Shown: in pieces, positions 44,634 through 52,557 of the stretch
Numbering within the stretch: the stretch's first letter is position 1
Layout: every line of letters begins with the position of its first letter
Source: JBIKWM01 sp044356305
GTDB lineage: Bacteria; Bacteroidota; Bacteroidia; UBA10329
NCBI GenBank assembly: GCA_044356305.1
Contig: JBIKWM010000007.1
Span: 1-64,000 of the forward strand
Direction: 5' to 3'
Length of the DNA stretch: 64,000 bases
Made by a program: the position numbers and the translations under genes
Notes under the pieces: model-generated
Database searches by the model: none
What the model was told of the DNA's origin: nothing
Seen by the model: the letters and a program-made list of their open reading frames with translations, nothing else

Positions 44634-45394
44634 AGGTCGATGTCGATGCCCACCGGGCAATGATCAGACCCCATCACCTCATTCAGGATAAAGGCTGACT
44701 TGAGCTTCGGGGCCAATACTGCACTGATCAGGAAATAGTCGATGCGCCAGCCCACGTTCTGCGCCCGGGCATTCATTCTGAAACTCCACCACGAGTATTT
44801 CACCGTTTCAGGGTGTTGCAGCCTGAAAGTGTCGACAAAGCCGGCCGCCAGATAATTGTCCATGCCGTCTATCTCCTCCTGCATGTAACCCGCGGTGCGG
44901 TTGTAGTTGGCCTTTGCGTTCTTAATGTCAATGGGTCGATGCGCCACATTCAGGTCACCGCAAAAGACAACCGGCTTATTGGCCTCCAGGCCTTTCAGAT
45001 AGGCCAACAGTACACAGTCCCATTCCTGTCGGTAGCCCAGCCGCGCCAGTTCCGACCCCGAGTTGGGCACATATACATTCACAAAATAGAACCCATCGTA
45101 TTCAGCGGTCAGCACCCTGCCCTCGGTGTCGTGCTCCCTCATCCCTATTCCGTGAACCACACTCAAGGGTTTTTGCCGCGTCAGAATGGCCGTGCCTGAA
45201 TATCCTGCCTTGTCGGCAGAATTGGCATAGAGTTCATACTCATCCGCACCAAAGAGTGCCTCGCGCACCTGCTCCGGATTGGCTTTGGTCTCTTGAAAAC
45301 CGATCACATCCGGGGCCATTGCGCGTATCGAGTCTATCAGGCCCTTGCCCACACTGGCCCTTATGCCATTCACATTGAAAGAGATGAGCCGCAT
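44630..45394 (-). CDS. xth: Exodeoxyribonuclease III
   Basis: 254 residues, endonuclease/exonuclease/phosphatase family; AP endonuclease and 3'-repair exonuclease in base excision repair. Motifs: MRLISFNVNGIRA, GFQETKANPEQV (metal Glu), YVPNSGSELARL, VFCGDLNVAHRPIDI (metal Asp/Asn), WRIDYFLIS, and GSDHCPVGIDI (catalytic His). Length is right for ExoIII. The start overlaps the upstream transglutaminase-like gene by one base (TGATG). Confidence 0.94.
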   Translation of the reverse strand: MRLISFNVNGIRASVGKGLIDSIRAMAPDVIGFQETKANPEQVREALFGADEYELYANSADKAGYSGTAILTRQKPLSVVHGIGMREHDTEGRVLTAEYDGFYFVNVYVPNSGSELARLGYRQEWDCVLLAYLKGLEANKPVVFCGDLNVAHRPIDIKNAKANYNRTAGYMQEEIDGMDNYLAAGFVDTFRLQHPETVKYSWWSFRMNARAQNVGWRIDYFLISAVLAPKLKSAFILNEVMGSDHCPVGIDIDL

Positions 45395-46272
45395 CAGTTT
45401 TCTTTTTGGATATTCTGCTCTATGGCCTTCTGAAGTTCTCTGATCTCATCGGCCTTTTCATTGGCACCCAACCTCAGATAACTGTTAAGCAGATTGTTGC
45501 TCATGCGGCCAATTATATCGGCATGGTTACATGGCGTACGTAGCTCGGGGGTCGGTTCAGTGCCCGTGCGCCTGATAAAGGCCTCCAACTCTTGCAAACC
45601 GAATATGGCACCGCGCCCGAAAGGATTGATATAGAACAGCATGGCGCGGGGGTCAGGATCAAGTTCATCCTTATAACCGAGGATGAACAGTTCAGGCAGA
45701 TTGAACCCGACTATCGGAAGGCCCAATTGCTGCGCGATGTGCAAGTAGATAATGGATAGGCTCAGTGGATTGCCTTTCTTCGATTCCGTCACCACATTTA
45801 TAAATGAGTTCTGGGGCGAATGGAAATCCTTGCTATTGCCGCTAAAGCCATGGACATCAAACAGTAGGTGGTTCATGACGCGCACTTTCTCAAGTGCAGT
45901 GAGGCGCTCGTTCAGCTCGAGCCAGATGTCCTTGCGGATTCGGTTCAGCGTGGTGCGTATCTGTGCTTCATCAAGGTCCGGGTACTGGTAGCGGGCCATT
46001 ATCAGGCTACCTTCAAGCAGGTCATCGGCACCACAGCTCACCCAGTCGGCTATGCTGCCACGGCACAGATCGAACTCGATTCGATGAATGATGTCCTGTA
46101 TCCGTTCTTGGGTCAGCACATCGGGCAGCGTGTCGAAGAACTCACTTTCTAATAGAGGTATGGCCGGTGGACCTATCGATACCAGACGTTGGCTCACATC
46201 GGCATAGATTGTCTGGTCCGGGTCGTCAAGCAGCCTGATAAGGGCCTTGAGCTCGCGGTCGTCTGGTTCCAC
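45394..46272 (-). CDS. SirB1/transglutaminase-like protein
   Basis: 292 residues of the SirB1 N-terminal/transglutaminase-like family: VRVMNHLLFDVHGFSGNSKDFHSPQNSF (in part), VTESKKGNPLSLSIIYLHIAQQLGLP, and NLPELFILGYKDELD. The region DVHGFSGNSK ... RKGNPLSLS contains the conserved GNPLSLS loop, but the classical catalytic Cys of transglutaminases is not obvious, so an enzymatic role is doubtful. A short helical tail at 260-292 resembles a TPR-like helix pair. It is upstream of xth in the same operon. Confidence 0.78.
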   Translation of the reverse strand: MEPDDRELKALIRLLDDPDQTIYADVSQRLVSIGPPAIPLLESEFFDTLPDVLTQERIQDIIHRIEFDLCRGSIADWVSCGADDLLEGSLIMARYQYPDLDEAQIRTTLNRIRKDIWLELNERLTALEKVRVMNHLLFDVHGFSGNSKDFHSPQNSFINVVTESKKGNPLSLSIIYLHIAQQLGLPIVGFNLPELFILGYKDELDPDPRAMLFYINPFGRGAIFGLQELEAFIRRTGTEPTPELRTPCNHADIIGRMSNNLLNSYLRLGANEKADEIRELQKAIEQNIQKEN

Positions 46273-46340
46273 GGCTCCAAGGTATCTGATGCGCCAACCT
46301 CCATTGGCTCATTTTAAGATGTGTTATCAGCGGTCGGGTG

Positions 46341-47180
46341 TTAAAACCCTGATTGCATCGCTTCATATATCGCAATGCACTCTTTTGCCTCAGCCACATC
46401 ATGTGTCCTGATAATATCGGCACCATTGCAGAGCAAAGCCATGTGAAGGGCCGTGGAGGCGTTCAATGCTGTTTCAGGTCGCGTTCCGGCCACCCTGTTC
46501 ACCATACTCTTGCGCGACACCCCGATCAACAATGGCATTCCAAAAGACTTGATTGCTCTCAGGTCCTTTGCAAGTCCATAATTCTGTCGCAAGGATTTCC
46601 CAAACCCGAAGCCAGGGTCGATTATCACATCGCTTAACCCCGATGCATTGAGTCGGAGCATGATATCATGGAAGTATCTGAGCAACTGATGCGTCACATG
46701 TCCTTCCACAATGTCATCTTGCATTGACTGCGGAGTTCCGCTCATGTGCATCGCCACATAAGGGCATTGCCATTTGGCCAATGTCGCAATCATTTCACCG
46801 TCCAAATTCCCGCCTGAGATGTCGTTGATCATGTCAGCTCCTTCGTTCAAAGCTGCATCGGCTACCTCTGAACGGAATGTATCAATCGATAGAATGGCTG
46901 AAGGGTGTTCTTTTCTGATCACCCTTAACGCAGGAATGAGCCTGCTCCTCTCTTCCTTAGGTTCAATATCCTTGGCCCCAGGTCTGCTACTATATGCTCC
47001 AATATCGATTATTCCGGCCCCTTCGTTAATCATATTCGCCACATGTAACCTGGCCTTATCGAAAGTATCAAATCGTCCTCCATCCGAAAAGCTATCGGGA
47101 GTGAGATTTAGAATGCCCATAACCACCGGATGGTTGAAATTCTCAAGCCTTCCATTTATATTCAATGAAAAAGGGGTCAT
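46341..47180 (-). CDS. folP: Dihydropteroate synthase
   Basis: 279 residues; joins p-aminobenzoate to hydroxymethyl-dihydropterin diphosphate in folate synthesis, cytoplasmic TIM barrel. Motifs: GILNLTPDSFSDGG, IDIGAYSSRPGAKDIE, SIDTFRSEVADAA, MINDISGGNLDGE, IIDPGFGFGKSLRQNY, GVSRKSMVN, and IRTHDVAEAKE. All key residues are present and the length is normal. It is divergent from the DUF1599 gene. Another folate gene, folK, lies 3 kb away. Confidence 0.95.
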   Translation of the reverse strand: MTPFSLNINGRLENFNHPVVMGILNLTPDSFSDGGRFDTFDKARLHVANMINEGAGIIDIGAYSSRPGAKDIEPKEERSRLIPALRVIRKEHPSAILSIDTFRSEVADAALNEGADMINDISGGNLDGEMIATLAKWQCPYVAMHMSGTPQSMQDDIVEGHVTHQLLRYFHDIMLRLNASGLSDVIIDPGFGFGKSLRQNYGLAKDLRAIKSFGMPLLIGVSRKSMVNRVAGTRPETALNASTALHMALLCNGADIIRTHDVAEAKECIAIYEAMQSGF

Positions 47181-47202
47181 TGCACGTTTCTATTTTTGGC
47201 CG

Positions 47203-47757
47203 ATGAGCGATTCAAAGATGGCTATAGCCGATACCTCTGCGCAATACGATGCTGTGATGGCCGATTGCCGCGAGATGTTCAGGAGAAAGTTGCAAGATTA
47301 CGGCCCAACTTGGCGGGTACTTCGCTCTGAAGGGATCACAGATCAGCTCTTCATCAAGGTGAACCGCATCCGAAATATCGAAGAGAAGGGGATTGCCATG
47401 GTTGATGAAGGGGTTGGGCCAGAGTACGTTGGCATAGTGAACTACTCCATCATTGCTCTGATTCAGATGCGTCTCGGCCACAGCACTGATATTGATATGA
47501 CTCCCGAATCGGCATTGAATGAATACGATGCAATTGCCATTGAGGCCAAGTCTCTCATGTTGCGCAAGAACCACGACTATGGCGAAGCTTGGCGCGATAT
47601 GAGGCTTAAGGGTCTTACCGACTTGATCCTTGTCAAAGTTCTGCGCAACCGTCAGATTGAGTCGAACGACAACAAAACTCTAGTTTCCGAGGGAGCCGAT
47701 GCAAATCTGTATGACATGATAAATTATGCAGTGTTCGCTCTTATTAAGCTTTCGTGA
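47203..47757 (+). CDS. DUF1599 family protein
   Basis: 184 residues from ATG 47203; the longer open frame upstream lies antisense to folP and was excluded. Two similar halves, each with YDxxxxECRxMxxRKxxDYGxxWRxxR and then LIxVKxxRxRQIE, are visible (residues about 12-100 and 105-184): KLQDYGPTWRVLRSEGITD and RKNHDYGEAWRDMRLKGLTD. DUF1599 is a typically Bacteroidota family with a nucleotide-pyrophosphohydrolase-like helical fold; function unproven. It ends before a bidirectional terminator. Confidence 0.86.
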   Translation: MSDSKMAIADTSAQYDAVMADCREMFRRKLQDYGPTWRVLRSEGITDQLFIKVNRIRNIEEKGIAMVDEGVGPEYVGIVNYSIIALIQMRLGHSTDIDMTPESALNEYDAIAIEAKSLMLRKNHDYGEAWRDMRLKGLTDLILVKVLRNRQIESNDNKTLVSEGADANLYDMINYAVFALIKLS

Positions 47758-47786
47758 TGATTTGAATTTGTTGAGCCCTAAAATGA

Positions 47787-47814
47787 AAAGGCCCAGTCGT
47801 TTGACCGGGCCTTT
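47787..47814. terminator. Bidirectional terminator between DUF1599 and OmpA genes
   Basis: AAAGGCCC and GGGCCTTT form an 8-bp stem around a 12-base loop, flanked by A-rich sequence on the left and T-rich on the right, so it can stop transcription from both convergent genes. Confidence 0.8.
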
Positions 47815-47836
47815 ATTCATTCTTGCTTCTTTCGAA

Positions 47837-49363
47837 TCACTTCACGAAGAAGTCAACCCTACGGTTCACGTTCATGGCATCATCGCTGACAGCAAGAGGG
47901 TTGGACACTCCTGCGCTCTCGATAGAGAAACGTCCTTTATCAATGCCATAAACTTTGGCGAGATGATCGACTGCAGCCTGAGCGCGCTTCTCAGCAAGAG
48001 ACTTATTATAGTCTTCAGAGCCCGTCTTGTCAGCATGACCTATTACAGTCATCTTCACTCCGCTATTGGCTTTCATCACCTTGGCTACCTCAGCAAGCTT
48101 GTCGTAAGAAGTCCAGTAATCGATACGGCTGCTGTTAACCTTGAAGTAGATAGAGGCAAGTGCACCTGATCCTGAGAAAGAACCAGAACCTGAACCAGAA
48201 CCTGAACCAGAACCAGCGGCATCCTTGCCATCTTTTGCATTAATCGTCTTACCTTGGAAGTTAACCAATGCACCTGCGGCAGTGTTAGGCTCTAGGTCTT
48301 GGCTGTCACCAACTCCGTCACCATCGCTATCCAACTCTTTGCCATTGCCATCAACACGCGCGCCTTTGTTGGTGAAGGGGTCAGCATCAAGGTGATTGGG
48401 CACACCGTCACCGTCAGAATCAAGCGAGCGACCGCTACCATCAACAGCCACACCAGCTGCGGTTGCTTCCTCCTTATCAAAGAGGTCAGACACACCATCC
48501 CCATCGGCATCCTTTGCCAAACCGTCAATATTGGCCTGTACATCAGCCATGTTGCGGTTCATCGCTTCAAAAGGATTTTCCCACTCCATTGAATTCTCGT
48601 TCTTGCCGAGCTTCACATTCACAAAAATGCTGGTGTAACCATACATATCGCGAGCACTACCCTTAACAACAGTGGCATCAAGCTTGTCGCTGTTCATGAT
48701 ACGAAGTGAACTCTCAAGGCCGAGGTCAATGCGCTTGGAAAGGCGAAACTTCAAGCCTCCTACAATGGGGAACATGAGTTCATTGGTCATTGCCTTAGTC
48801 TCGGTTCCCTTTTTCTCGTAACCTTCACTGCCCACGAATGTTTCAGCCACGTTCCTACGCACTTTGAGCGTGCGGAACGAAATCATTCCAATACCCCCAC
48901 CCACATAAGCAGTCACTTTACGAGGCTTTGAACGGTCGCTCATCACGAGGTTCACCAGGTTGACTGTACCCACTAAGGAGTAATCAACAAAGAAGGTGTT
49001 GAATTTCACATTCTCTTGAGGGCCGGTGTAAGGCTTATTTGATGGCACGCCACGTTCAACACCAGCTTGAGAGCCGAGCCACAGATGGCCTTCTGCTCCG
49101 AATACCGGATTAATCTGGTACCCGACACGAACTCCACCACCAAAGTTGAATCGCTCCTCTTCAATTACCGCAAAGTCATAGTTGCGAATATCGCTAAAGG
49201 TCATCATGTACCCGAAGTGGGCACCGATAGACACTCTGTTCCAACGCTTCTTGGCAGTGCTTGACTGGTCAGAAGATTTGGTGCTCTTGTCTTTTTTGTC
49301 TTGAGCCTGTGCCATAGGGGAGGCAAAGGCGGCAATCAGGGCAAGGGTGAGAAGTTTTTTCAT
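47837..49363 (-). CDS. OmpA-family outer-membrane protein with TSP3 repeats
   Basis: 508 residues from ATG 49363 (KKLLTLALIAAFASPMAQAQ), which begins the signal peptide; an upstream ATG adds 30 residues ahead of it. A beta-barrel N-terminal domain (VSIGAHFGYMMTFSDIRNYD ... INVKLGKNE) is followed by thrombospondin type-3 repeats (DADGDGVSDLFDKEE, DSDGDGVPNHLDADP, DSDGDGVGDSQDLEP), a Gly/Ser-rich stretch (GSGSGSGSGS), and the OmpA peptidoglycan-binding domain (SSRIDYWTSYDKLAEVAK, VIGHADKTGSEDYNKSLAEKR). It anchors the outer membrane to peptidoglycan. A good promoter lies upstream. Confidence 0.92.
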   Translation of the reverse strand: MKKLLTLALIAAFASPMAQAQDKKDKSTKSSDQSSTAKKRWNRVSIGAHFGYMMTFSDIRNYDFAVIEEERFNFGGGVRVGYQINPVFGAEGHLWLGSQAGVERGVPSNKPYTGPQENVKFNTFFVDYSLVGTVNLVNLVMSDRSKPRKVTAYVGGGIGMISFRTLKVRRNVAETFVGSEGYEKKGTETKAMTNELMFPIVGGLKFRLSKRIDLGLESSLRIMNSDKLDATVVKGSARDMYGYTSIFVNVKLGKNENSMEWENPFEAMNRNMADVQANIDGLAKDADGDGVSDLFDKEEATAAGVAVDGSGRSLDSDGDGVPNHLDADPFTNKGARVDGNGKELDSDGDGVGDSQDLEPNTAAGALVNFQGKTINAKDGKDAAGSGSGSGSGSGSFSGSGALASIYFKVNSSRIDYWTSYDKLAEVAKVMKANSGVKMTVIGHADKTGSEDYNKSLAEKRAQAAVDHLAKVYGIDKGRFSIESAGVSNPLAVSDDAMNVNRRVDFFVK

Positions 49364-49411
49364 GGTCTTTCTAATACTGTGTTGCGTGTCCGGTATGGTT
49401 GAATCGTGCGG

Positions 49412-49439
49412 CAAAAATATAGATTGTTCTGAATTGCAA
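49412..49439 (-). promoter_or_regulatory. Promoter of the OmpA-type gene
   Basis: Read on the minus strand, TATTTTTG (-7, TAnnTTTG) at 49412-49419 and TTG at 49437-49439 are separated by 17 bp, matching Bacteroidota sigma-A promoter spacing. The -7 box lies about 49 bp before the ATG. Confidence 0.6.
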
Positions 49440-49470
49440 GTTTTTTTTCTCACTAAAGTTTAATCGGGCC

Positions 49471-50124
49471 TTAAGTGAATGGTGAGTGAACAGTTGAAAT
49501 GCCCGTGGGGCGAGGGATAGAGGCTTGTTTGATGACCCACAATCTATGGCTGGGTTCATTGACAAAATCGAGCGAACGGCTATCAATCACAAGGATTCTG
49601 CTTCCCTTAAGGGCGCGAAAATGCTCGAGATAGCCTCTGCTCACCGCTTCCAGATAGGCAGCAGAGATGGACTTTTCATAGGACCGTCCTCTTTTTGCGA
49701 TGTTCTTCAGTGCCTGCTCTGGGCTGCAATGAAGGAAGATGAGCAGATCTGGCTTGGGCAATCGATGGTTAATGATGCTAAAGAGCTTCGAGAAAAGCTC
49801 AAACTCATCTTGGCTCAGATTGTGCCGTGCGAAGATGAGCGACTTGGCGAGGATATAGTCAGAAACGACTTTGGGGTTGAAAAGGTCAGCCTTCAGGCTC
49901 ATCTCACGTTTCTGATGGTACCTTTCAGCCAAGAACGAGAGTTCTAATGGGAATGCGAACTTGTCAGGCTCGGCATAGAACTTAGGAAGGAACGGGTTGT
50001 CATCAAATTCCTCAAGTACTAGGCGTGTGCCCCAATGCTCAGAAAGGATGCGTGCCAACGAGGTCTTCCCAGACCCGATGATTCCTTCCACTGCTATATG
50101 GTCATATTGCAAGGAGGTCATCAT
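49471..50124 (-). CDS. Deoxynucleoside kinase
   Basis: 217 residues. P-loop EGIIGSGKTSLARIL at about 14-28; the Glu/Arg region FDDNPFLPKFY; the ERYHQKRE helix; DRS-like ISDYILAKSLIFA; and the lid RGRSYEKSIS. Fits the dGK/dCK/TK2-like family that salvages deoxynucleosides. Its ATG overlaps the folK stop by 4 bp, an arrangement recurrent in Bacteroidota. The last 20 residues are less certain. Confidence 0.85.
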   Translation of the reverse strand: MMTSLQYDHIAVEGIIGSGKTSLARILSEHWGTRLVLEEFDDNPFLPKFYAEPDKFAFPLELSFLAERYHQKREMSLKADLFNPKVVSDYILAKSLIFARHNLSQDEFELFSKLFSIINHRLPKPDLLIFLHCSPEQALKNIAKRGRSYEKSISAAYLEAVSRGYLEHFRALKGSRILVIDSRSLDFVNEPSHRLWVIKQASIPRPTGISTVHSPFT

Positions 50125-50624
50125 TCTATTGCAAAGGGTTCAACTTGAGAATCATCAGCACAACATTGAAGGAGTTCCTGGATGGTCATGCCCGATTCCG
50201 GGTCGGTGAATTCGGGGGCAATATCTGCCAATGGTGCGAGTACGAATCTCCTATTGGTGCGGAGTGGATGTGGAACTCTTAGGTCGGAAGTGGCAATGGT
50301 CTTCTTACCTATATATATAATGTCGATGTCGATGAGGCGTGACCGATAGTTCTTGGAGCTCGACCCGACCCGCCCAATTTCAGCCTCAATGGATTTTATT
50401 GCCCTTAGAACTTCAATTGCAGACAGGGTGGTGCACACCGCAATGGCCTGGTTCAGGAAACGGGTCTCTGAGCTGAACCCCCATGGCTCTGTCTCGAAGA
50501 TGCGCGATGTGCTCGTTACCGTTCCTACATGTTTCCCTATCAGGCGTTTCGCCTCTTGCAGACTGCCCTGCCTATCACCCAGATCAGAACCTAGGACCAA
50601 TAACATATCTTCACACCTGTCCAT
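50121..50624 (-). CDS. folK: 2-amino-4-hydroxy-6-hydroxymethyldihydropteridine diphosphokinase
   Basis: 167 residues; pyrophosphorylates 6-hydroxymethyl-dihydropterin, the step before FolP. HPPK motifs: LVLGSDLGDRQGSLQEA, TSRIFETEPWGF, FLNQAIAVCTTLSA, NYRSRLIDIDIIYIG, and LRVPHPLRTNRRFVLAPL. It is transcribed with the deoxynucleoside kinase and is divergent from sppA. Confidence 0.92.
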   Translation of the reverse strand: MDRCEDMLLVLGSDLGDRQGSLQEAKRLIGKHVGTVTSTSRIFETEPWGFSSETRFLNQAIAVCTTLSAIEVLRAIKSIEAEIGRVGSSSKNYRSRLIDIDIIYIGKKTIATSDLRVPHPLRTNRRFVLAPLADIAPEFTDPESGMTIQELLQCCADDSQVEPFAIE

Positions 50625-50634
50625 GGCACGCGGG

Positions 50635-50642
50635 CAAATGTA
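50635..50642 (-). promoter_or_regulatory. -7 box of folK (TACATTTG)
   Basis: TACATTTG on the minus strand, ending 11 bp upstream of the folK ATG. If used, transcription would begin at or very near the start codon, giving a very short leader. Confidence 0.4.
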
Positions 50643-50670
50643 GCCCTCTGCCTAAGGCGTGTGCGGCCCT

Positions 50671-50678
50671 TACCTTTG
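50671..50678 (+). promoter_or_regulatory. -7 box of sppA (TACCTTTG)
   Basis: TACCTTTG matches TAnnTTTG and lies 34 bp upstream of the sppA ATG, back-to-back with the folK box. Confidence 0.45.
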
Positions 50679-50712
50679 GCCAGATTCAAAAAGCAATTAA
50701 CACCCTTTAGAA

Positions 50713-52494
50713 ATGAAACAGTTCTTCAAGTACGTGTTCGCCAGTGCATTGGGCCTCATTGTGGGTATTTTTCTCATCATTATACTCGGTGCCATCATAG
50801 GAGCATCGATGGGTGGAGAGGAGGAAGTTGAGGTGAAGGAGAACACCGTGTTGCGCATCGACCTGAGTGTTCCGATCATGGAGCAGGGCAGCGATAACCC
50901 GTTCCAAGGCCTGAGCCCGTTCAACTTCAAACCTCAGGAGAGCATCGGGCTCAATCAGATTCTGAAGGCGCTTGAGAATGCCGCCAAGGATGAACACATC
51001 AAAGGCATTTATCTGGATATGAACGGAGTGGAATGCGGAATGGCCACTGCCACAGAGATTCGGAACGGCCTGTTGAAGTTCAAAGAGAGCGGTAAGTTTG
51101 TGGTTGCGTACAGCGAAGTTTATTCGCAGAAGGAGTACTACTTGGCCTCAGTGGCCGATGAGGTGTGGCTGAATCCGGCCGGACTTGTGGAATGGCGCGG
51201 GCTTGCCAGCCAGATCATGTTCTACAAGAACATGCTTGAGAAACTGGAAGTGGAGCCCCAGGTGATACGCTATGGTAAATTCAAGAGTGCCGTTGAGCCT
51301 TTCATGCTTGATAAGATGAGCGAGGCCAATCGCCTGCAGACTTCGACCTATGTGAATGCCCTTTGGGATGTGATGGTAGAGGGAATAGCAGAAACACGTG
51401 GGACAACAGTTGCAGCCCTCGACTCTATTGCCGATAATGCACTGGTACAGGATGCCAAGGATGCCTTGGAGCACGGACTGGTGGACAGTCTCGTTTACAA
51501 GGATCAGGTACTGGCCGACCTGCGTGCTCGCCTCGGTGTCAAAGAGGCTGATGGCAAAATCAATTCCATCGATATAACCAAGTATAAGTCGGTGCCCCCG
51601 GTGCGCAGTGAAGGTGAAAAGGACAAGGGCCTGGCAAAGGACAAGGTGGCCGTGATCTATGCCAACGGCAGCATTGAGAGCGGAGAGAGCTCTGATGACG
51701 CCATGGGATCTGAGACCATTTCGAAACTACTTCGCAAGGCCCGCGAGGACAAGGATGTGAAGGCCGTGGTGCTTCGCGTGAACAGTCCGGGCGGAAGCGC
51801 TCTTGCATCGGATGTGATGTGGCGCGAGACAGTGCTGATCAAACAGGCCGGCAAACCGTTCATCGTGTCGATGGGCGATGTGGCCGCATCGGGCGGGTAT
51901 TACATCAGCTGCGCGGCCGATACCATTGTGGCCCAACCCAACACCATCACGGGCAGCATCGGTGTGTTCGGTCTGTTGCCCAACGCGCAGAAGATGCTGA
52001 ACAACAAGCTGGGCATCAACATCGATACCGTAAAAACCAACAGGTATGCTGACCTGGGCTCCATTTTCAGGCCTCTGACTGATGGCGAACGTCAGATCAT
52101 TCAGAACGGGGTGAATGATATCTACCACGAATTCATAGGAAAAGTGGCTGAGGGGCGTGGAATGACCACGGCCGACATCGACAGCATCGGACAAGGACGC
52201 GTATGGAGCGGCCGCGATGCACTGCGCATCGGCCTGGTGGATGTTATCGGTGGGCTGGATGTGGCTATTAAGATCGCAGCCGAGAAGGCCAAACTGACCG
52301 ATTACCGCACTCAGGAGCTGCCCGAGGTGAAAGATCCCTTTGAACAGATCATGGCCGATCTGAAAGGCGATGCCGAGGAGACCGCCATGCGCCAACGGCT
52401 CGGTCAGTATTACCCGTTCCTCAAGGACATGGAGCAATTGGCCCGCATGAAGGGTGTACAGGCGCGTCTACCCTTTGTGATGCACATCGATTGA
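50713..52494 (+). CDS. sppA: Signal peptide peptidase SppA (protease IV)
   Basis: 593 residues, the double-domain 67-kDa form. One N-terminal membrane anchor (YVFASALGLIVGIFLIIIL, about 7-30). The general-base Lys is in VIRYGKFKSAVEPFMLDK, and the nucleophile Ser is in NTITGSIGVFGLLPNAQK. Other family motifs: RVNSPGGSALASDVMWRE and MGDVAASGGYYISCAAD. It removes signal-peptide remnants after secretion. A terminator lies 20 bp after the stop. Confidence 0.94.
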   Translation: MKQFFKYVFASALGLIVGIFLIIILGAIIGASMGGEEEVEVKENTVLRIDLSVPIMEQGSDNPFQGLSPFNFKPQESIGLNQILKALENAAKDEHIKGIYLDMNGVECGMATATEIRNGLLKFKESGKFVVAYSEVYSQKEYYLASVADEVWLNPAGLVEWRGLASQIMFYKNMLEKLEVEPQVIRYGKFKSAVEPFMLDKMSEANRLQTSTYVNALWDVMVEGIAETRGTTVAALDSIADNALVQDAKDALEHGLVDSLVYKDQVLADLRARLGVKEADGKINSIDITKYKSVPPVRSEGEKDKGLAKDKVAVIYANGSIESGESSDDAMGSETISKLLRKAREDKDVKAVVLRVNSPGGSALASDVMWRETVLIKQAGKPFIVSMGDVAASGGYYISCAADTIVAQPNTITGSIGVFGLLPNAQKMLNNKLGINIDTVKTNRYADLGSIFRPLTDGERQIIQNGVNDIYHEFIGKVAEGRGMTTADIDSIGQGRVWSGRDALRIGLVDVIGGLDVAIKIAAEKAKLTDYRTQELPEVKDPFEQIMADLKGDAEETAMRQRLGQYYPFLKDMEQLARMKGVQARLPFVMHID

Positions 52495-52513
52495 TTCTTT
52501 ATTAAGTTTGACG

Positions 52514-52545
52514 AAAGCCCTGCACCTGCAATGGCGCGGGGCTTT
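52514..52545 (+). terminator. Terminator of sppA
   Basis: AAAGCCC (52514-52520) pairs with GGGCTTT (52539-52545) and is followed by more T residues. The in-frame ATG at 52531 lies in the loop, which argues against it being the start of the next gene. Confidence 0.75.
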
Positions 52546-52557
52546 TTCTTTGATGCC